NCBI GenBank assembly: GCA_026075535.2
Contig: AP026550.1
Coordinates: 4,340,001-4,404,000, forward strand
Length of the DNA: 64,000 bases
Origin: Tricholoma matsutake
Lineage: Eukaryota > Basidiomycota > Agaricomycetes > Agaricales > Tricholomataceae
Direction of reading: 5' to 3'
Part shown: positions 1 through 10,896 of the stretch, one piece after another
Layout of the letters: each line of letters begins with the position of its first letter
Numbering within the stretch: the stretch's first letter is position 1
Notes under the pieces: model-generated
What the model saw: the letters and a program-made list of their open reading frames with translations, nothing else
Told to the model about the DNA's origin: nothing
Databases searched by the model: none
Position numbers and translations under genes: made by a program

Positions 1-319
1 GTTACTCCTGCCATGCCCTAGCAATTGCAAAAGAATCAAACTTTGACCTCCTCAATCCCCATGACCCCACTAAGAGCAGAAAATCAACCACAATCATGCC
101 TCACCAACAGCAGAAGCAAGAAAAGCATGAGATTCATGAAGGACAAGGAAACTGAGAAGACTTGTCCACATGGAGCTCATGAATCTGTTTGCAGAAAATG
201 AACACCGCTTTGACTTTGAGAGGCACTCAGTTGGTCCCCCTGACATTGTGGCTGTAATCAAAACCTGAATCACCCAGCTGGCTGCCAAAGTGGTCCTTCA
301 CTGCTTGGATAAAATATTC

Positions 320-3203
320 AAGAACACATTCATGGACATGCAGCAGATCTCCCAAAGGACATTTATCACAACATTGAGCTCAAACTGGGAGCACCAATTT
401 CCACAGCACAAGCCTACTCATGCCCTCACAAGTACCGAACAGGGCTGGAAGATGCTAATAGACCAACATTTTGCAGTGGGACACATCAGGCCATCATCCT
501 CACCTTACACTTTGCCCTCTTTCATCATCCCAAAGTCAGACCCCTCCATACTTCCAAGGTGGGTCAATGACTACTGTCACCTAAACTGCCTTACAATACC
601 TGACAACTATCCCCTCCCACAGATTGAAGATATTCTGGTGGACTGCGCAAAGGGAAAGGTCTGGGGGAAAATTGACATGACAAATTTATTTTTCCAAATG
701 TTGGTAAATCCAGATCACATAAAGTACACAGCAACACTAACACCTTTTGGACTATGGGAATGGGTAGTCATGCCCATGGGGTTATGGAACTCAAATGCAC
801 CAGTGCTGAGTGACATTGGCCCTGCAGGATCTCATCGGCTGAATATGCCATGTGTATGTGGACAACATCATTATCTGGTTGTCAACTCTTGCCAAACACA
901 AACAGAATATTGTCCTGGTCCTAGAAGTGCTGTGGAAGGCAGAGTTATTCTGCTTGCTCAAGAAATCAAAACTGTTCATGACAGAAATTGATTTTCTTGG
1001 CCATCACATTTCAACATGGGGGATTGAAGTGGACTCCAGCAAGGTCGATCGTATACTGAAATGGCTGATGCCCAGATCCGCAAAACATGTCCACCAATTC
1101 TTGTGGATCATCAGATACATCTCCACATTCCTGCCACAATTAGCTGAACATACGACAGTCCTCACACCATTAACCAGAAAAGAATGCAATGCAAACTTCC
1201 CACTGTGGACAACAGATCACCAGTATGTTTTTGATGCTATAAAAGCCCTAGTAGCTGGGTGTGACTGCCTTACTACAATCAATCATGAAGACCCTGGTGA
1301 AAATAAAATCTTTGTTACCTGTGATGCTAGTAAGTGATGCACTGGTTGCTTTTGACAGCTGTGCCCTATCTGGCATGGAACTCAAATATCCAGTTCACAA
1401 ACAGGAAATGCTGGTGATTGTGTGCACATTGAAGAAATGGTGAGTGGACCTTCTTGGCTCTCATATCAAAATATTCACAGATCACCAAATGCTGCAAAAT
1501 TTTGATTATCAGAAAGACTTATCAAAACACCAAGCACATTGGATGGAGTACCTATCACACTATGAATACACCATCACTTACCCACCTGGTGAGGACAACA
1601 CCGTTGCTGATGCACTCTCATGGCTACCAGAAAGCCAGAACAATGGACAAAACACCATGAGATAGCTTCAGTTTTCACAGATGAGAGCAACCCCAAGTTC
1701 CTCGTGAGCATCAAAAATGGATACAAAATTGATTCTTGGTGCACCAGAATTCTAGACAATCTTAAGCATGGCATACTTGATGAAAAGCTGGGAATCTCAT
1801 TCAAGAATGGGCTCTTATTTATAGGCTCATGACTAGCCATACCCAAGTACAAAACACTTTGTGAAGACCTTTTCGACTAGCTCATGACAACCTCAGGCAC
1901 TTTAAGGGCCTCAAATCCTACCTCTTGCTCAGAAACAAATTTTATTGGCCACACATGAGACATGATCTACTTAATGCATATGTACCTGCATGTTTTGATT
2001 GTCAAAGAAACAAATCACAAACTTCCCTACCACCGGGGCCCCTACACCCACTCCCAGTCCCTGACCAATGATTTGAATCAGTAGCAGTGGACTTTATCAG
2101 ATCTCTACCAAAAGATGATGGTTTTGATGCCATCATCATGATGAGAGACAGGTTGGGCACTGATATCCAGATCCTCCCCTGTAACACCAATATCACAGCC
2201 AAACAATTCACAGTCATTTTCTTTGACAGGTGGTACTGCAAAAATGGTTGCCCTAAGGAGATCATCGGCGACTGCAACAAGATATTCATATCAAAATTCT
2301 GGAGATCACCAATGAAACTCACTGGAATAAAGCACAAAATGTCGACATTGTATCATCCAGAGACAGACAGATCATCAGAGCACTTGAACAAAACCACAAT
2401 CCAGTGTTTTCATTTCCATGTCAAGTGCAATCAAAAGGGATGGGCATGAGCACTACCAAAAGTCAGATTTGACATTATGAATACCATAAATGCATCAATG
2501 GGCTTCTCACCTTTTGTTTTGAAAATGGGAAGATCCCCCCAAATGATTCCCCCACTCATCCCTCCCTCACTACTGATCTCCAACATCATCATCACACTGC
2601 CCGACAAATCATTTGAGAGTAACCAAGTGAAGGTGTTTGTCAAATCAATAGAAGAACAACTCCTGGAAGCTCAAGACTGCATGCTGGCTGCAAAAATCAG
2701 TCAAACTCACCATGCAAACAAAGATTGCACAGAGGAAGACCCACTAAAGACTGGTGAATTGTGATAAAGTCCTCCTTGCAACAGCACACTGGCATTGAGA
2801 GTACATGCAAAACAAAGACAGCAGATGCGCAAAGTTTATGCCAAGGTTTGATGGACCCTACAAAATCCTGGAAGCATACCCTGAATCCTCCTCATACAGA
2901 TTGAAACTTCCCCTGTTGTCCCAAGCATATCCATCATTCCACAGCTCAAACCATCACCTGTTTGTAGAGAATGATGATGAGCTATTCTCTGGCCAGAAAT
3001 TATCCCCACCAAGCATGATCGTCACCACTGATGGCTCCACTGAATACTTCATTGAGCACATTTTGGATGCATGGCCTCAGCCACGAGGCCAACAATACTT
3101 GGTCTGTTGGCAAGGATATGGCCCCAAGCATGACTTATGGCTACCCCAATCAGAATTACTGGAAACTGAGGTGCTGGAAAGTTGGGAAGCACAAGAGAGA
3201 TAA
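320..3203 (+). pseudogene. Decayed Ty3/Gypsy chromovirus pol (RT, RNase H, integrase, chromodomain)
   Basis: This is a broken polyprotein read in several frames. Reverse transcriptase covers about 440-990: the approach region HIRPSSSPY, then KIDMTNLFFQ and TPFGLWEWVVMPMG. The catalytic box follows at about 852-866 as YVDN, where active enzymes have YVDD, so one catalytic Asp is lost. RNase H and the connection run about 1290-1665 (TDHQ and ADALS motifs). The integrase zinc-binding part and core follow at about 1850-2450, ending in the YHPETD-type motif. A chromodomain (YLVCWQGYGP, WLPQSE) lies at about 3030-3200. Frame changes or stops fall near 830-850, 1337, 1441, 1663, 2448 and 2760. No LTRs were recognised; gag should lie upstream, at or beyond the window edge. 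It is not the same subfamily as the chromovirus at 51.5-57.6 kb. CpG is very scarce here, fitting an old methylated copy. Confidence 0.9.
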
Positions 3204-5276
3204 AGTTTTTTAGAGCATGGAAGAGTTTAACAAAGTTACAACCACATTTGGCTTCTTAGTCACCATCACAGTCACTTGATGTAGATCATTCTCATATGAC
3301 TTTGTATTATTGTACTTTACACTTTTAAATTCATTCCTGTTCACTTGTCTCAACCTTAGTGTTGGAAGTCCTGGACTTCCTTCCAGATAGCGCCTAAAGT
3401 CCCAACTTACACATTGAAATGAGTCACTCAATTTAACAGTGCTGAAAAATGTTGTGAAGAAGATGTTCCAACTTCTTAGGCCCTGGGCAGAACTATCAGG
3501 TTACCCTGATTCCAAATTGAAGAGTCAACTGCAAAATGAATATAACATCAATGTTGACAGAGTCAGTGCTCAGCCCATGACCATTGTTCACAAGCTTTCA
3601 GTGGAGATGAGGAGCCTTACATGATACAATGCCAGTCCTATGAATGTCTATTAGGTGTCCTTCATGGTTTGGCTTGGCTTCGAGGGAAAGGGCACCAAGA
3701 TATGGTAATGCTTGTAGGCACATTTTGACAAGTGATCCTGGGCAGCTACAAGATATGGGTTTGTGATGCATGCACATATATTAGAAGACTATCTCCAACT
3801 TCTTTTGGTGCATGTGATGCATGGATGTATGTTTCATCATGTAATATGTACTGCTCAATTCAACCATGATGTCTTGAGCCAGTAAATTCCTTCTGTGTCT
3901 GTCAACTTCATGCTCTGTTTTGCACATTCTGTTTGCTAGTTGATGTCAAGCCTGGCCAAGAACCTCCTAAAAGAATCTATGTGGGTTTTAACAGCATCAT
4001 ACAGTGTTGTTGGGCCCCAGAACTCAGATTGCAGCATTGAGAATGCATTCATACATGATGGTAGTTCTGTGTTGAATGCAATTTTTGATTTGAAATTACC
4101 ATACAGGATGTTGAGGGTGATCTATTGTAGATGGAAACAGTGTTAGTCAGCTAGGTTTCAATATGATGAGGGGACTAGGGCTGGTTGGGGAAATTATTGA
4201 TATTGAAGCATGAGCAAGTTGCCACTGAAGAATGCAACTTGAAAATGACTTGACTCAGGTTGAGTGATAGTGTCGCTGCCAGCACACCTCTGTAGTGGAT
4301 CATTGTAGTTGGGAAGTGTGGTAGTAGGATTACACACCATTCCAAATTGGACCTCATCCTCCATGAATTGCGGAGATCTTTATCTCCATATTTTAATTGC
4401 TTTCATCAAATGCATGCTCTCCAGGGAATTTCATAAACCATCAGCACTGCACAATCAAGGACCAGGAACATGAGTTGTCTCACCACCATCTCTAGGTGTC
4501 TTTGTCATACTAAGATCTATTGCCATAAGGGTCACGCAATCCTTGGACACAACTTGGCTGCATCTTGATGCATTGGACCACATCAAAGCAAGGGGAAAGA
4601 CCATGTTCTGATGAACAAGTCATAGTACCTGTTCATGAATGGTCAAGGCCATAGATGTAAGGAGGGGAGATTTTCTAGTTCCATTTCATTAGCTTGTTCA
4701 ACTGTTTCAGCCACCGTGGTCACCATAAAACCTGTCCTTGTAAGCAACTGCACCAAGCAGAAAATCATAAAATAGGTTCCCAGATAGTGTCATGTATGCT
4801 GTTGGAAACAAGGGCCATAGAAATGAACTCCTGAAACAATGGTATTTGATGAAGGACTGCTTGACACATTGAGCCAGGTCAGGGCATTACACATGTCAAA
4901 ACTATTGACCAAGAAGATGATTCAAAACACAGTAAACCCTTTAACCTTCATAGATCTATGTGCACTGTAAAAAGCCCTGTGAAGATAAACAGTGTACTGC
5001 CTGCAAGGAAGAATCCACTGCAAGTTTGTGAAGTGCTGACTCCTCACACGAGTCTTCTGGAGCAGTAATGATGCAAAGATTTGGAACCTTGGTTAATCCA
5101 TCTACCACAAGTCTATCACTCAGGCTTGAGATGTGTCAGATAGATAGACATTGGTCTAATTCAGCAAAGTATAATAATCCATGAGTGGTTGACAGGAAGC
5201 AGATTGAGACTTGCTATGTTTGTAGTGAGGATTTACCTTTGCAACAAGCTCTTTGAATCATTTCTTCACAAGGGTA
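3204..5276. other. Intergenic, no gene recognised
   Basis: About 2 kb of AT-rich, CpG-poor DNA after the Gypsy remnant. Short open frames here carry no domain I recognise and read as chance. It may include the 3' untranslated and LTR part of the preceding element, but I could not find a matching second LTR. Confidence 0.5.
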
Positions 5277-5613
5277 TGTTGAGATCTACACCGTGAATGC
5301 GCCCTTTGATGTGGCATGCTAATTATAGCACACAAAATGATGCATATTTCCCCTTGTCTGTATTCCTTTCTAATAGTCTCTTTATCATCTTTTCCATTGT
5401 CATACTCATGGTATATATATATTCGACCAGATAGACATAGACACCTCAGCCCATTATACACAGACTGAGGTGAGTAGATTCGCTAGTGCTCACTTTGATC
5501 AGATTACTTACTGTACTATTTATAGCTTATACATGTATTATCTAGGTACAAATATGTAGTCCATTATACACAGACTGAGCTTATACGTGTATTATCTAGG
5601 TTAGATTTCTATA
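5277..5613 (+). repeat. Solo Ty1/Copia LTR with 5-bp target duplication
   Basis: A 337-bp LTR that begins TGTTGAGATC and ends TTTCTATA. Flanks are GGGTA (5272-5276) and GGGTC (5614-5618), a target duplication with one change. It has an AT-rich TATA-like tract (about 5411-5422) followed by the hairpin CACCTCAG...CTGAGGTG (5442-5472) and a second half-copy of that motif about 100 bp later, the same design as the Copia LTRs at 28.3, 29.8, 38.3, 51.1 and 61.8 kb. The normal terminal CA has become TA. No internal sequence follows, so this is a solo LTR left by recombination. Confidence 0.82.
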
Positions 5614-5743
5614 GGGTCAAGAAAGACCAAGTGAAAAGCATAAGCTTCTGATATTATCTGAAGACAAATCAAGGGATATGACCTATTGTGTGCATTGCAC
5701 TACCAAGGACAAGCAAAAGGCAAAGTTGTAACTGATATGCGAG

Positions 5744-6233
5744 ATGACCCTGGAAGCTCCTGCAAAGGTTTGCCCAGAAAAATCGCCAAAAACACCCCTC
5801 AAACATGCTAAGTCAGACAAGGATGTAACAGGTCACAGATGTGACAGAGCCATACAGCATGACAGGTCAAAAAAAATGTGTTCAAGATATAGGGAACAGG
5901 TATAAGTTACATGTGAGCATAACAATATTAAGCAGTGAAAGTGGGTCTATCTTCTACCCATTTTCCCTCCAGCATAAGAGGATTTTTTTTGCTGCAACCA
6001 TGGACTTTATTTCTACATCAAAGCATCAAGATGGCCTGTGTGCAGGAACATCATATTCTTCACTAGTAAGTTGCAGGCACATTTAAGATTTTCAACAATC
6101 TCAACCTCTCAAACATGCTAAATCTGGACAAACCTACAGCGAAAGTTGCCTGAATCATGCAAAGTCTGGACAGATTTTGCCCCTCAAACATGCTAAAACC
6201 TGGACAGATTTTTGCAGGAGCTTCCGGGGTCCT
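5744..6233. mobile_element. 490-bp MITE with 34-bp terminal inverted repeats and 8-bp target duplication
   Basis: The ends form inverted repeats: 5744-5777 and the reverse complement of 6200-6233 agree at about 27 of 34 positions, with a core GGAAGCTCCTGCAAA shared exactly. Both sides carry the same 8-bp direct repeat TATGCGAG (5736-5743 and 6234-6241). No coding frame is present. The motif CTCAAACATGCTAA occurs three times inside (5798, 6108, 6183). An 8-bp duplication fits hAT (also P-like) transposons, but the termini are not the usual C/TAGGG of hAT, so the superfamily is left open. Confidence 0.8.
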
Positions 6234-6241
6234 TATGCGAG

Positions 6242-6927
6242 TCACAGTGGATGAGACAGGAATGTGCACATGAGTTGGCAACTTTTATCCCCATGCACAT
6301 GATGTCCCAAAATGTAAAACTGCTTGCTAAGCTTTGCGACTCTCAAATTTAGAAGGTGGCACATAAAGCATAGCAACCGGTGCTGTAGCGTGGTTTGAGA
6401 AAGGGACCCCAGCACGAATTTGCTAAAGGTGGTGTTATGACATGTAGTATCAAAGTGGCAAGTTAAACAGAGAAATTCACATTAAGGTTCTAAGTAAATT
6501 TGAAGTAAATATACTTGTAGTGAAATTGATGGCTACTAGGAGGTGTAAATGAATGATATGCAACTCTGTAAACATGCTATTAAAGCCTCATTAGTGCCAC
6601 CTGCTGCAACTCCATGATGTTTGCATAGTTGATTGAGCTGGGGTCATTTGAGCATGTTTAATGAGAAGGTGTTGCATAAATCAAATGTAACTGGGCAGAA
6701 GGTTTGGCTTGAAACTGCCATGGGAATTGCATTAAAGGCCCAAGATGGGCCAGCAAGCATGTGAAGCAAGGGTGCCGCAGATGTGAGAGATGGAGTATTT
6801 GTCAAAAATGCCATTGCGATGGATGCAGGGTGTGCCATGTAATCGATGCAGGGTCAAAATCAGGTACTGGAGATGAAAAATGTGGTGTGTCAAGCGAGAC
6901 CAATGGTGACACTTCAGGGACACATAC
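6242..6927. other. Intergenic, nothing recognised
   Basis: About 690 bp without a supported gene, RNA or repeat. It lies downstream of the MULE pseudogene (which is on the minus strand) and may include its 3' untranslated region and terminal inverted repeat, which I could not delimit. Confidence 0.4.
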
Positions 6928-7844
6928 TCAGGTGATGCATGGCTGAGATGTGGTGGATGGTTGGGATGCAACAGGTGGTTGAGTTTGAGTGGTGATTGTA
7001 GGAGCAGATTGTGCATCTGGTTTTGGCTTTTTCCCTGACTGCTCACCCCTACTGTATGGATCAGTGTGTATCTTTTGTTTGCTTTTGATGCAAACATTCA
7101 TCATGCTTGCAGTTTCCATCCAGGAATGCTGATTTGGCCTGATCTTCTGCTTTAATGGTAAAACCATGTTGTCTGAAGCATTCAAATTATCCATGACTGT
7201 ACCCAGGTGATTGGACAGTTCCTCCAGTTTGGCTGACATTGAAACTGGAGGGGGATTTGCTTGTAATTGTATTGTGAGAGCCAACAGCTTGTTGATTAAG
7301 TCATCAATGATAGGTTTGCAACTGGTGTTGGCAGTAGGTGAGGAAGATTTGTCGTCTGGATCCGAGTCACTGGATCCAACATCAGGCTCCACTGTATCAG
7401 TGCAATGAATGGACAGCATAGATGTGGGTACAAGTTTTTCCATTTCAGGGAAATGGCATTGAACTGCACATATATGCTTGCAAAAGCAAATTGCAGGGAA
7501 ATCGACGCAATCACAATCATATGCTTCTAGATCAACCCAATATCACACCTGTGGTTTTGATTGGGACTGTACAAAGAATATGCCCTGATCTGTATCCTGA
7601 GTGATGTGTGCGAGAGAGATAGATCGAGCGTGCTCTTCAATTTGTAGCTGTCATTGTACCTCAAGATTGGGACCCTCAAACCCTGCCTCCTGTCGGTGGT
7701 GGTGCTGAATGAAATATGGTATCACTTGATTAACCAAGATGTAGATAAGATGATCAAGGTGACAATTTCACTTGCCCTGCATGAAATTACCCTTCAAGAG
7801 GTAATGCCATGCTTCAACAAGCATGTTTGTATTACATTCTTGAA

Positions 7845-8349
7845 TAGGGCATGGCATGGGTAACCCTCAGGTATATTTTCTTATACCCCTACCCGTACCC
7901 ATGAACACCGTACCCGCACAGGTAGGGGTATGGTGTTACCATGGGTTTTTGCGGGTTACCCATGGTTATTCACGGGTATTGATATTTTTCATTATATTTG
8001 ATAGGAAAAGATGTTTGCATCTTCTCATGGGGGGTAAACCCCCAAGTCATGTCACCCTGACTCGCGGGCTTTCCCACAATATGTCATCAAAAAGTACCCC
8101 TGCATTTTTTCCTGTTATTTTTCATGATATTTGATAGAAATTTGCTGAAAAAGATGTTCGCATCTCATCACAGGGGTTTTTCCTGTGATATGTCATTAAA
8201 AAGTCAAAATCTCAACACAGATGATCACTCACCTGACCAAAATCTGGGTACCAGCATACCCACACATACCTGTAACACCATGAAAAAGGGTATGGTGCAT
8301 ACCCATGACCGGAAACACATGGTGTTACCCATACCCGTGCTGTGCCCTA
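7845..8349. mobile_element. 505-bp hAT-type MITE inserted in the MULE gene
   Basis: It starts TAGGGCATGGCATGGGTAAC and ends with the inverted form, closing GTGCCCTA. The 8-bp direct repeat TTCTTGAA lies immediately outside both ends (7837-7844 and 8350-8357), and the MULE reading frame resumes across the junction once one repeat is removed. TAGGG termini with an 8-bp duplication are diagnostic of hAT transposons. Subterminal regions are packed with GGGTA/TACCC words in both orientations, which in hAT elements are transposase-binding repeats. There is no coding capacity, so it would be moved by a hAT enzyme encoded elsewhere. A truncated relative lies at about 24336-24510. Confidence 0.88.
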
Positions 8350-9207
8350 TTCTTGAAATATAGTTTGGTCCTGTCGGTATACTGCTGACCACAACTTGAT
8401 ACCATTAAGCCAGTTGGTCTCGAGATAATCCTTGAAGCTCTCAGGTGACAATTCTCGTATCTTGCTCCAAGCAGCCCAAAATTCCATGAGATCTGTGATC
8501 CCAATCCAGCTCTTAAGATGATCCCAGAGTACTGGAAAAGTGTGAATTGAGAAATGCTGTTGCCAGGCATGAAGAACGTGCCACCAGCACAGCAAAATGG
8601 CTGACTCAGGATAGACCCAATGGATTGCGTTCATTTGTGCATGATCTTTATCAGACATGAAGATCTTGGGAATAACGTGGGGATTTTGGGTTCGGATCAT
8701 GCTGAGGAAATGGACAATTGTTTCTTCAGTCCCATTTGATGAGATCATCCAAGCAGCAGCATGCCTAATTCAGCTTAATTAGGGGAGTGCTCAAGGATGA
8801 ATGAATTAAGACCAAATCATACCATGTCCCCATCAATCTCAGACAAGAAGAGTAAACAGACTCATGTTTTCATAATGTGTCATGTTATGAGTAGCATCAA
8901 CCCCAGCGTAGCAAGAAGCATGTTTGTGCCAGCATTCCTGTTGGTACTGTGTCTGGATTATCATTATAAAAGTGTCCTTTGCCAACCCCAAGTCAATAGG
9001 AGGTGAATCAGAACTGCTTTTCAATGAGACAAAATGGCCTCGCTCTCATAATTTCTCAACCCACTCTAATACAGAAGCACTGTCCTGAGATGCCAACCAA
9101 ATAGTTTCCTCCTCTATCATTTTTTCAATTCTACGTACATCTGCATGCGTGACAAACTTGCTACGATGTGTTTGACCTGATTGGAGGTTATTGAAGTATA
9201 GAGCTGG

Positions 9208-9901
9208 TGTTAAGACTATAGGTCTCAACTCAGCCTAGTCTTTGTATGTTGCAGTTGGAGGCTTTCCAACTGTATCGGGTTCTGTTCGGGACTTGGTGCT
9301 TCCTAAGTCGATATGGCTATCCTTACTCAGAGGCTTTCTGAGTAGACCGTCGGTTCGTGTATCACAGTTGGAGGCCTTCCAACTGTCGAGTTCGAGTTAT
9401 CACAGCTAGGGGCTTCCTAAGCTGTCGAGTGTTCTGGTTGAGTCTAAGACCATTGTTTGAATTAGGTCAAGCTGGGGAATACAGGCAGTATTACTACAGC
9501 TTACATACGGTTCGAAGATATCTATTGTCCAATCGGAATGTAGGATCGTTATCAAGTATAAATAGAAAGATCAATAGAAAAGACAGGCCTCATGCCTTGC
9601 GTGAGGCGTCCAATGTTACGGAGTGCTGCGGCGCAGCATGTCAGGGATCAATAAGAGAATAGCCTCATGCCTGGCATGAGGCGTCCGATGTTATGGATCC
9701 GACGTCAAGGATCCGATGTCGATCGTGAGTGTCCGACGTCACAGACCTCATGTCAAAGGGCTGTCATGTCACAGCATGCATGGAAGTGGGTTCGGGTGCA
9801 TGGAGTCGCCATGCGTCAAAGTGTCTCCCATCAGAAGTGAGTCGAGTCGAATGAGAAAAATGAAGTGCCGGTCTTGCGGGTCCAGATAACAAATTGTAAC
9901 A
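9208..9901. repeat. 694-bp solo LTR in the MULE gene, perfect 5-bp target duplication
   Basis: It begins TGTTAAG and ends TTGTAACA, with TGTTA/TAACA as a short terminal inverted repeat. Identical GCTGG repeats flank it (9203-9207 and 9902-9906). It interrupts the MULE pseudogene just after an intron. Inside are repeated short hairpins: TTGGAGGC(T/C)TTCCAA twice (about 9253 and 9367) and CCTCATGCC...GGCATGAGG-like palindromes twice (about 9590 and 9663). It is unrelated in sequence to the Copia or chromovirus LTRs of the window and richer in CpG than the MULE around it, so it arrived later. Orientation and superfamily cannot be set without internal sequence. Confidence 0.85.
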
Positions 9902-10896
9902 GCTGGCCTTGAATCTGCTCAAGCTTGTTCTCATGTCAGTCATGATGACTGGATAAGATTAACAGCCATTCAACATACCACTTTTTTCAGCTCAACTCCC
10001 AAACATAGCAGACGCTCGATCTCTGTTCGTGTCTTCTTTGGCAGACGTATGAATCTTGCATTCTGATTTCCAATCTCATGTGAGTGCTGATCCTTGTATA
10101 GACCAAGAATAATATTGGTTCCAGGGTAGAAGGCAATAGTCAGCCAACAGGGACATCCTGTATGCTTCAACAGGACCTTGCACGTCCAGGCATGCTTCTT
10201 TTGATAGTGGCTCTTTCCTCCTGCAAAACCACAGCCACAAATATATATATGCCACTCGTTCCAGAGCTTTGGTGTGTCCAGGGTGTTGTTGCAGTGGAGC
10301 TCTTTATGGATTAGCTCAATGGTTTTTGATTCTTCCTCTTTTTGATGCCACACCTCAAACTCAGATAGACTTGACCACTTCAAGTCAAATCCATGAGCAA
10401 GATCATACTCAAATGACCCACGAAGATTCACAGGAGGCATGTCTGATACATTTGGCGCGCTCACGTTGCTTTGATTGTCAACCTTGAATGATGTGACTGG
10501 CACATCAGGACAGGGGCTACTGAGTGATGGGAGTGATGGTGAAGCACTGGGAGGTCCAGATGGCAGTTTGAATACTGAGAACGACATAGGCAGGGGTAAA
10601 GAACAATTTATCATGCATTCTGTAAGTATTACAAGCCATGGTGGCCTGGTGGCCCTCAGCTGGTCACTACGTGCGAATATTCACCTAAAAAGAAGAAAAC
10701 ACCAATCTTTATATTTAAAAATGGCAAGAATTCCTGAGGCGCGACATTGCATGCTATTTTGAGTGACTTATGTAAACACTTTCCCAATTTGGTGGTCACG
10801 TGCATGGGAACCTGTGCACGCGGAAGAGAGTCACATCACGAGCTACGCGTTCATGTGGTGATCATCACGTGGTCGAAACCTGCTTTGTTGAAAACC

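Larger units (their letters stand above)
6928..10614 (-). pseudogene. MULE (Mutator-like) transposase pseudogene, split by two insertions
   Basis: On the minus strand the order is: N-terminal zinc/WRKY-GCM1-like DNA-binding region (10614-9979, with C.C, C and H residues around WHIYICGCGFAGG and HAWTCK), an intron 9978-9915 (GTATGT...GCAG), then a MULE DDE core. The three acidic positions are visible: D in GVDATHN (about 8900), D in SDKDHAQ (about 8655) and E in NMLVEAWH (about 7815). A SWIM zinc finger follows at about 7490-7560 (YDCDCVDF...FCKHICAV), then a Pro/Ser-rich tail ending at 6928. The frame is broken by the 694-bp solo LTR (9208-9901), by the hAT MITE (7845-8349), and by several stops, at least one TGA where an Arg (CGA) codon is expected. 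It is a dead copy. The family mobilises DNA by cut-and-paste with 8-11 bp duplications; the element termini were not found. Confidence 0.88.

Noticed and set aside
7880..8345. Runs of GGGTA/TACCC resembling telomeric repeats
   Set aside because: The fungal telomere unit is TTAGGG; here the words are GGGTA, interspersed, in both orientations and inside a TIR element with an 8-bp target duplication.
10747..10896. Upstream extension of brn1 to an ATG at 10747
   Set aside because: The extra residues are not family-like and the ATG at 10897 is in a good context; kept as 5' untranslated region.
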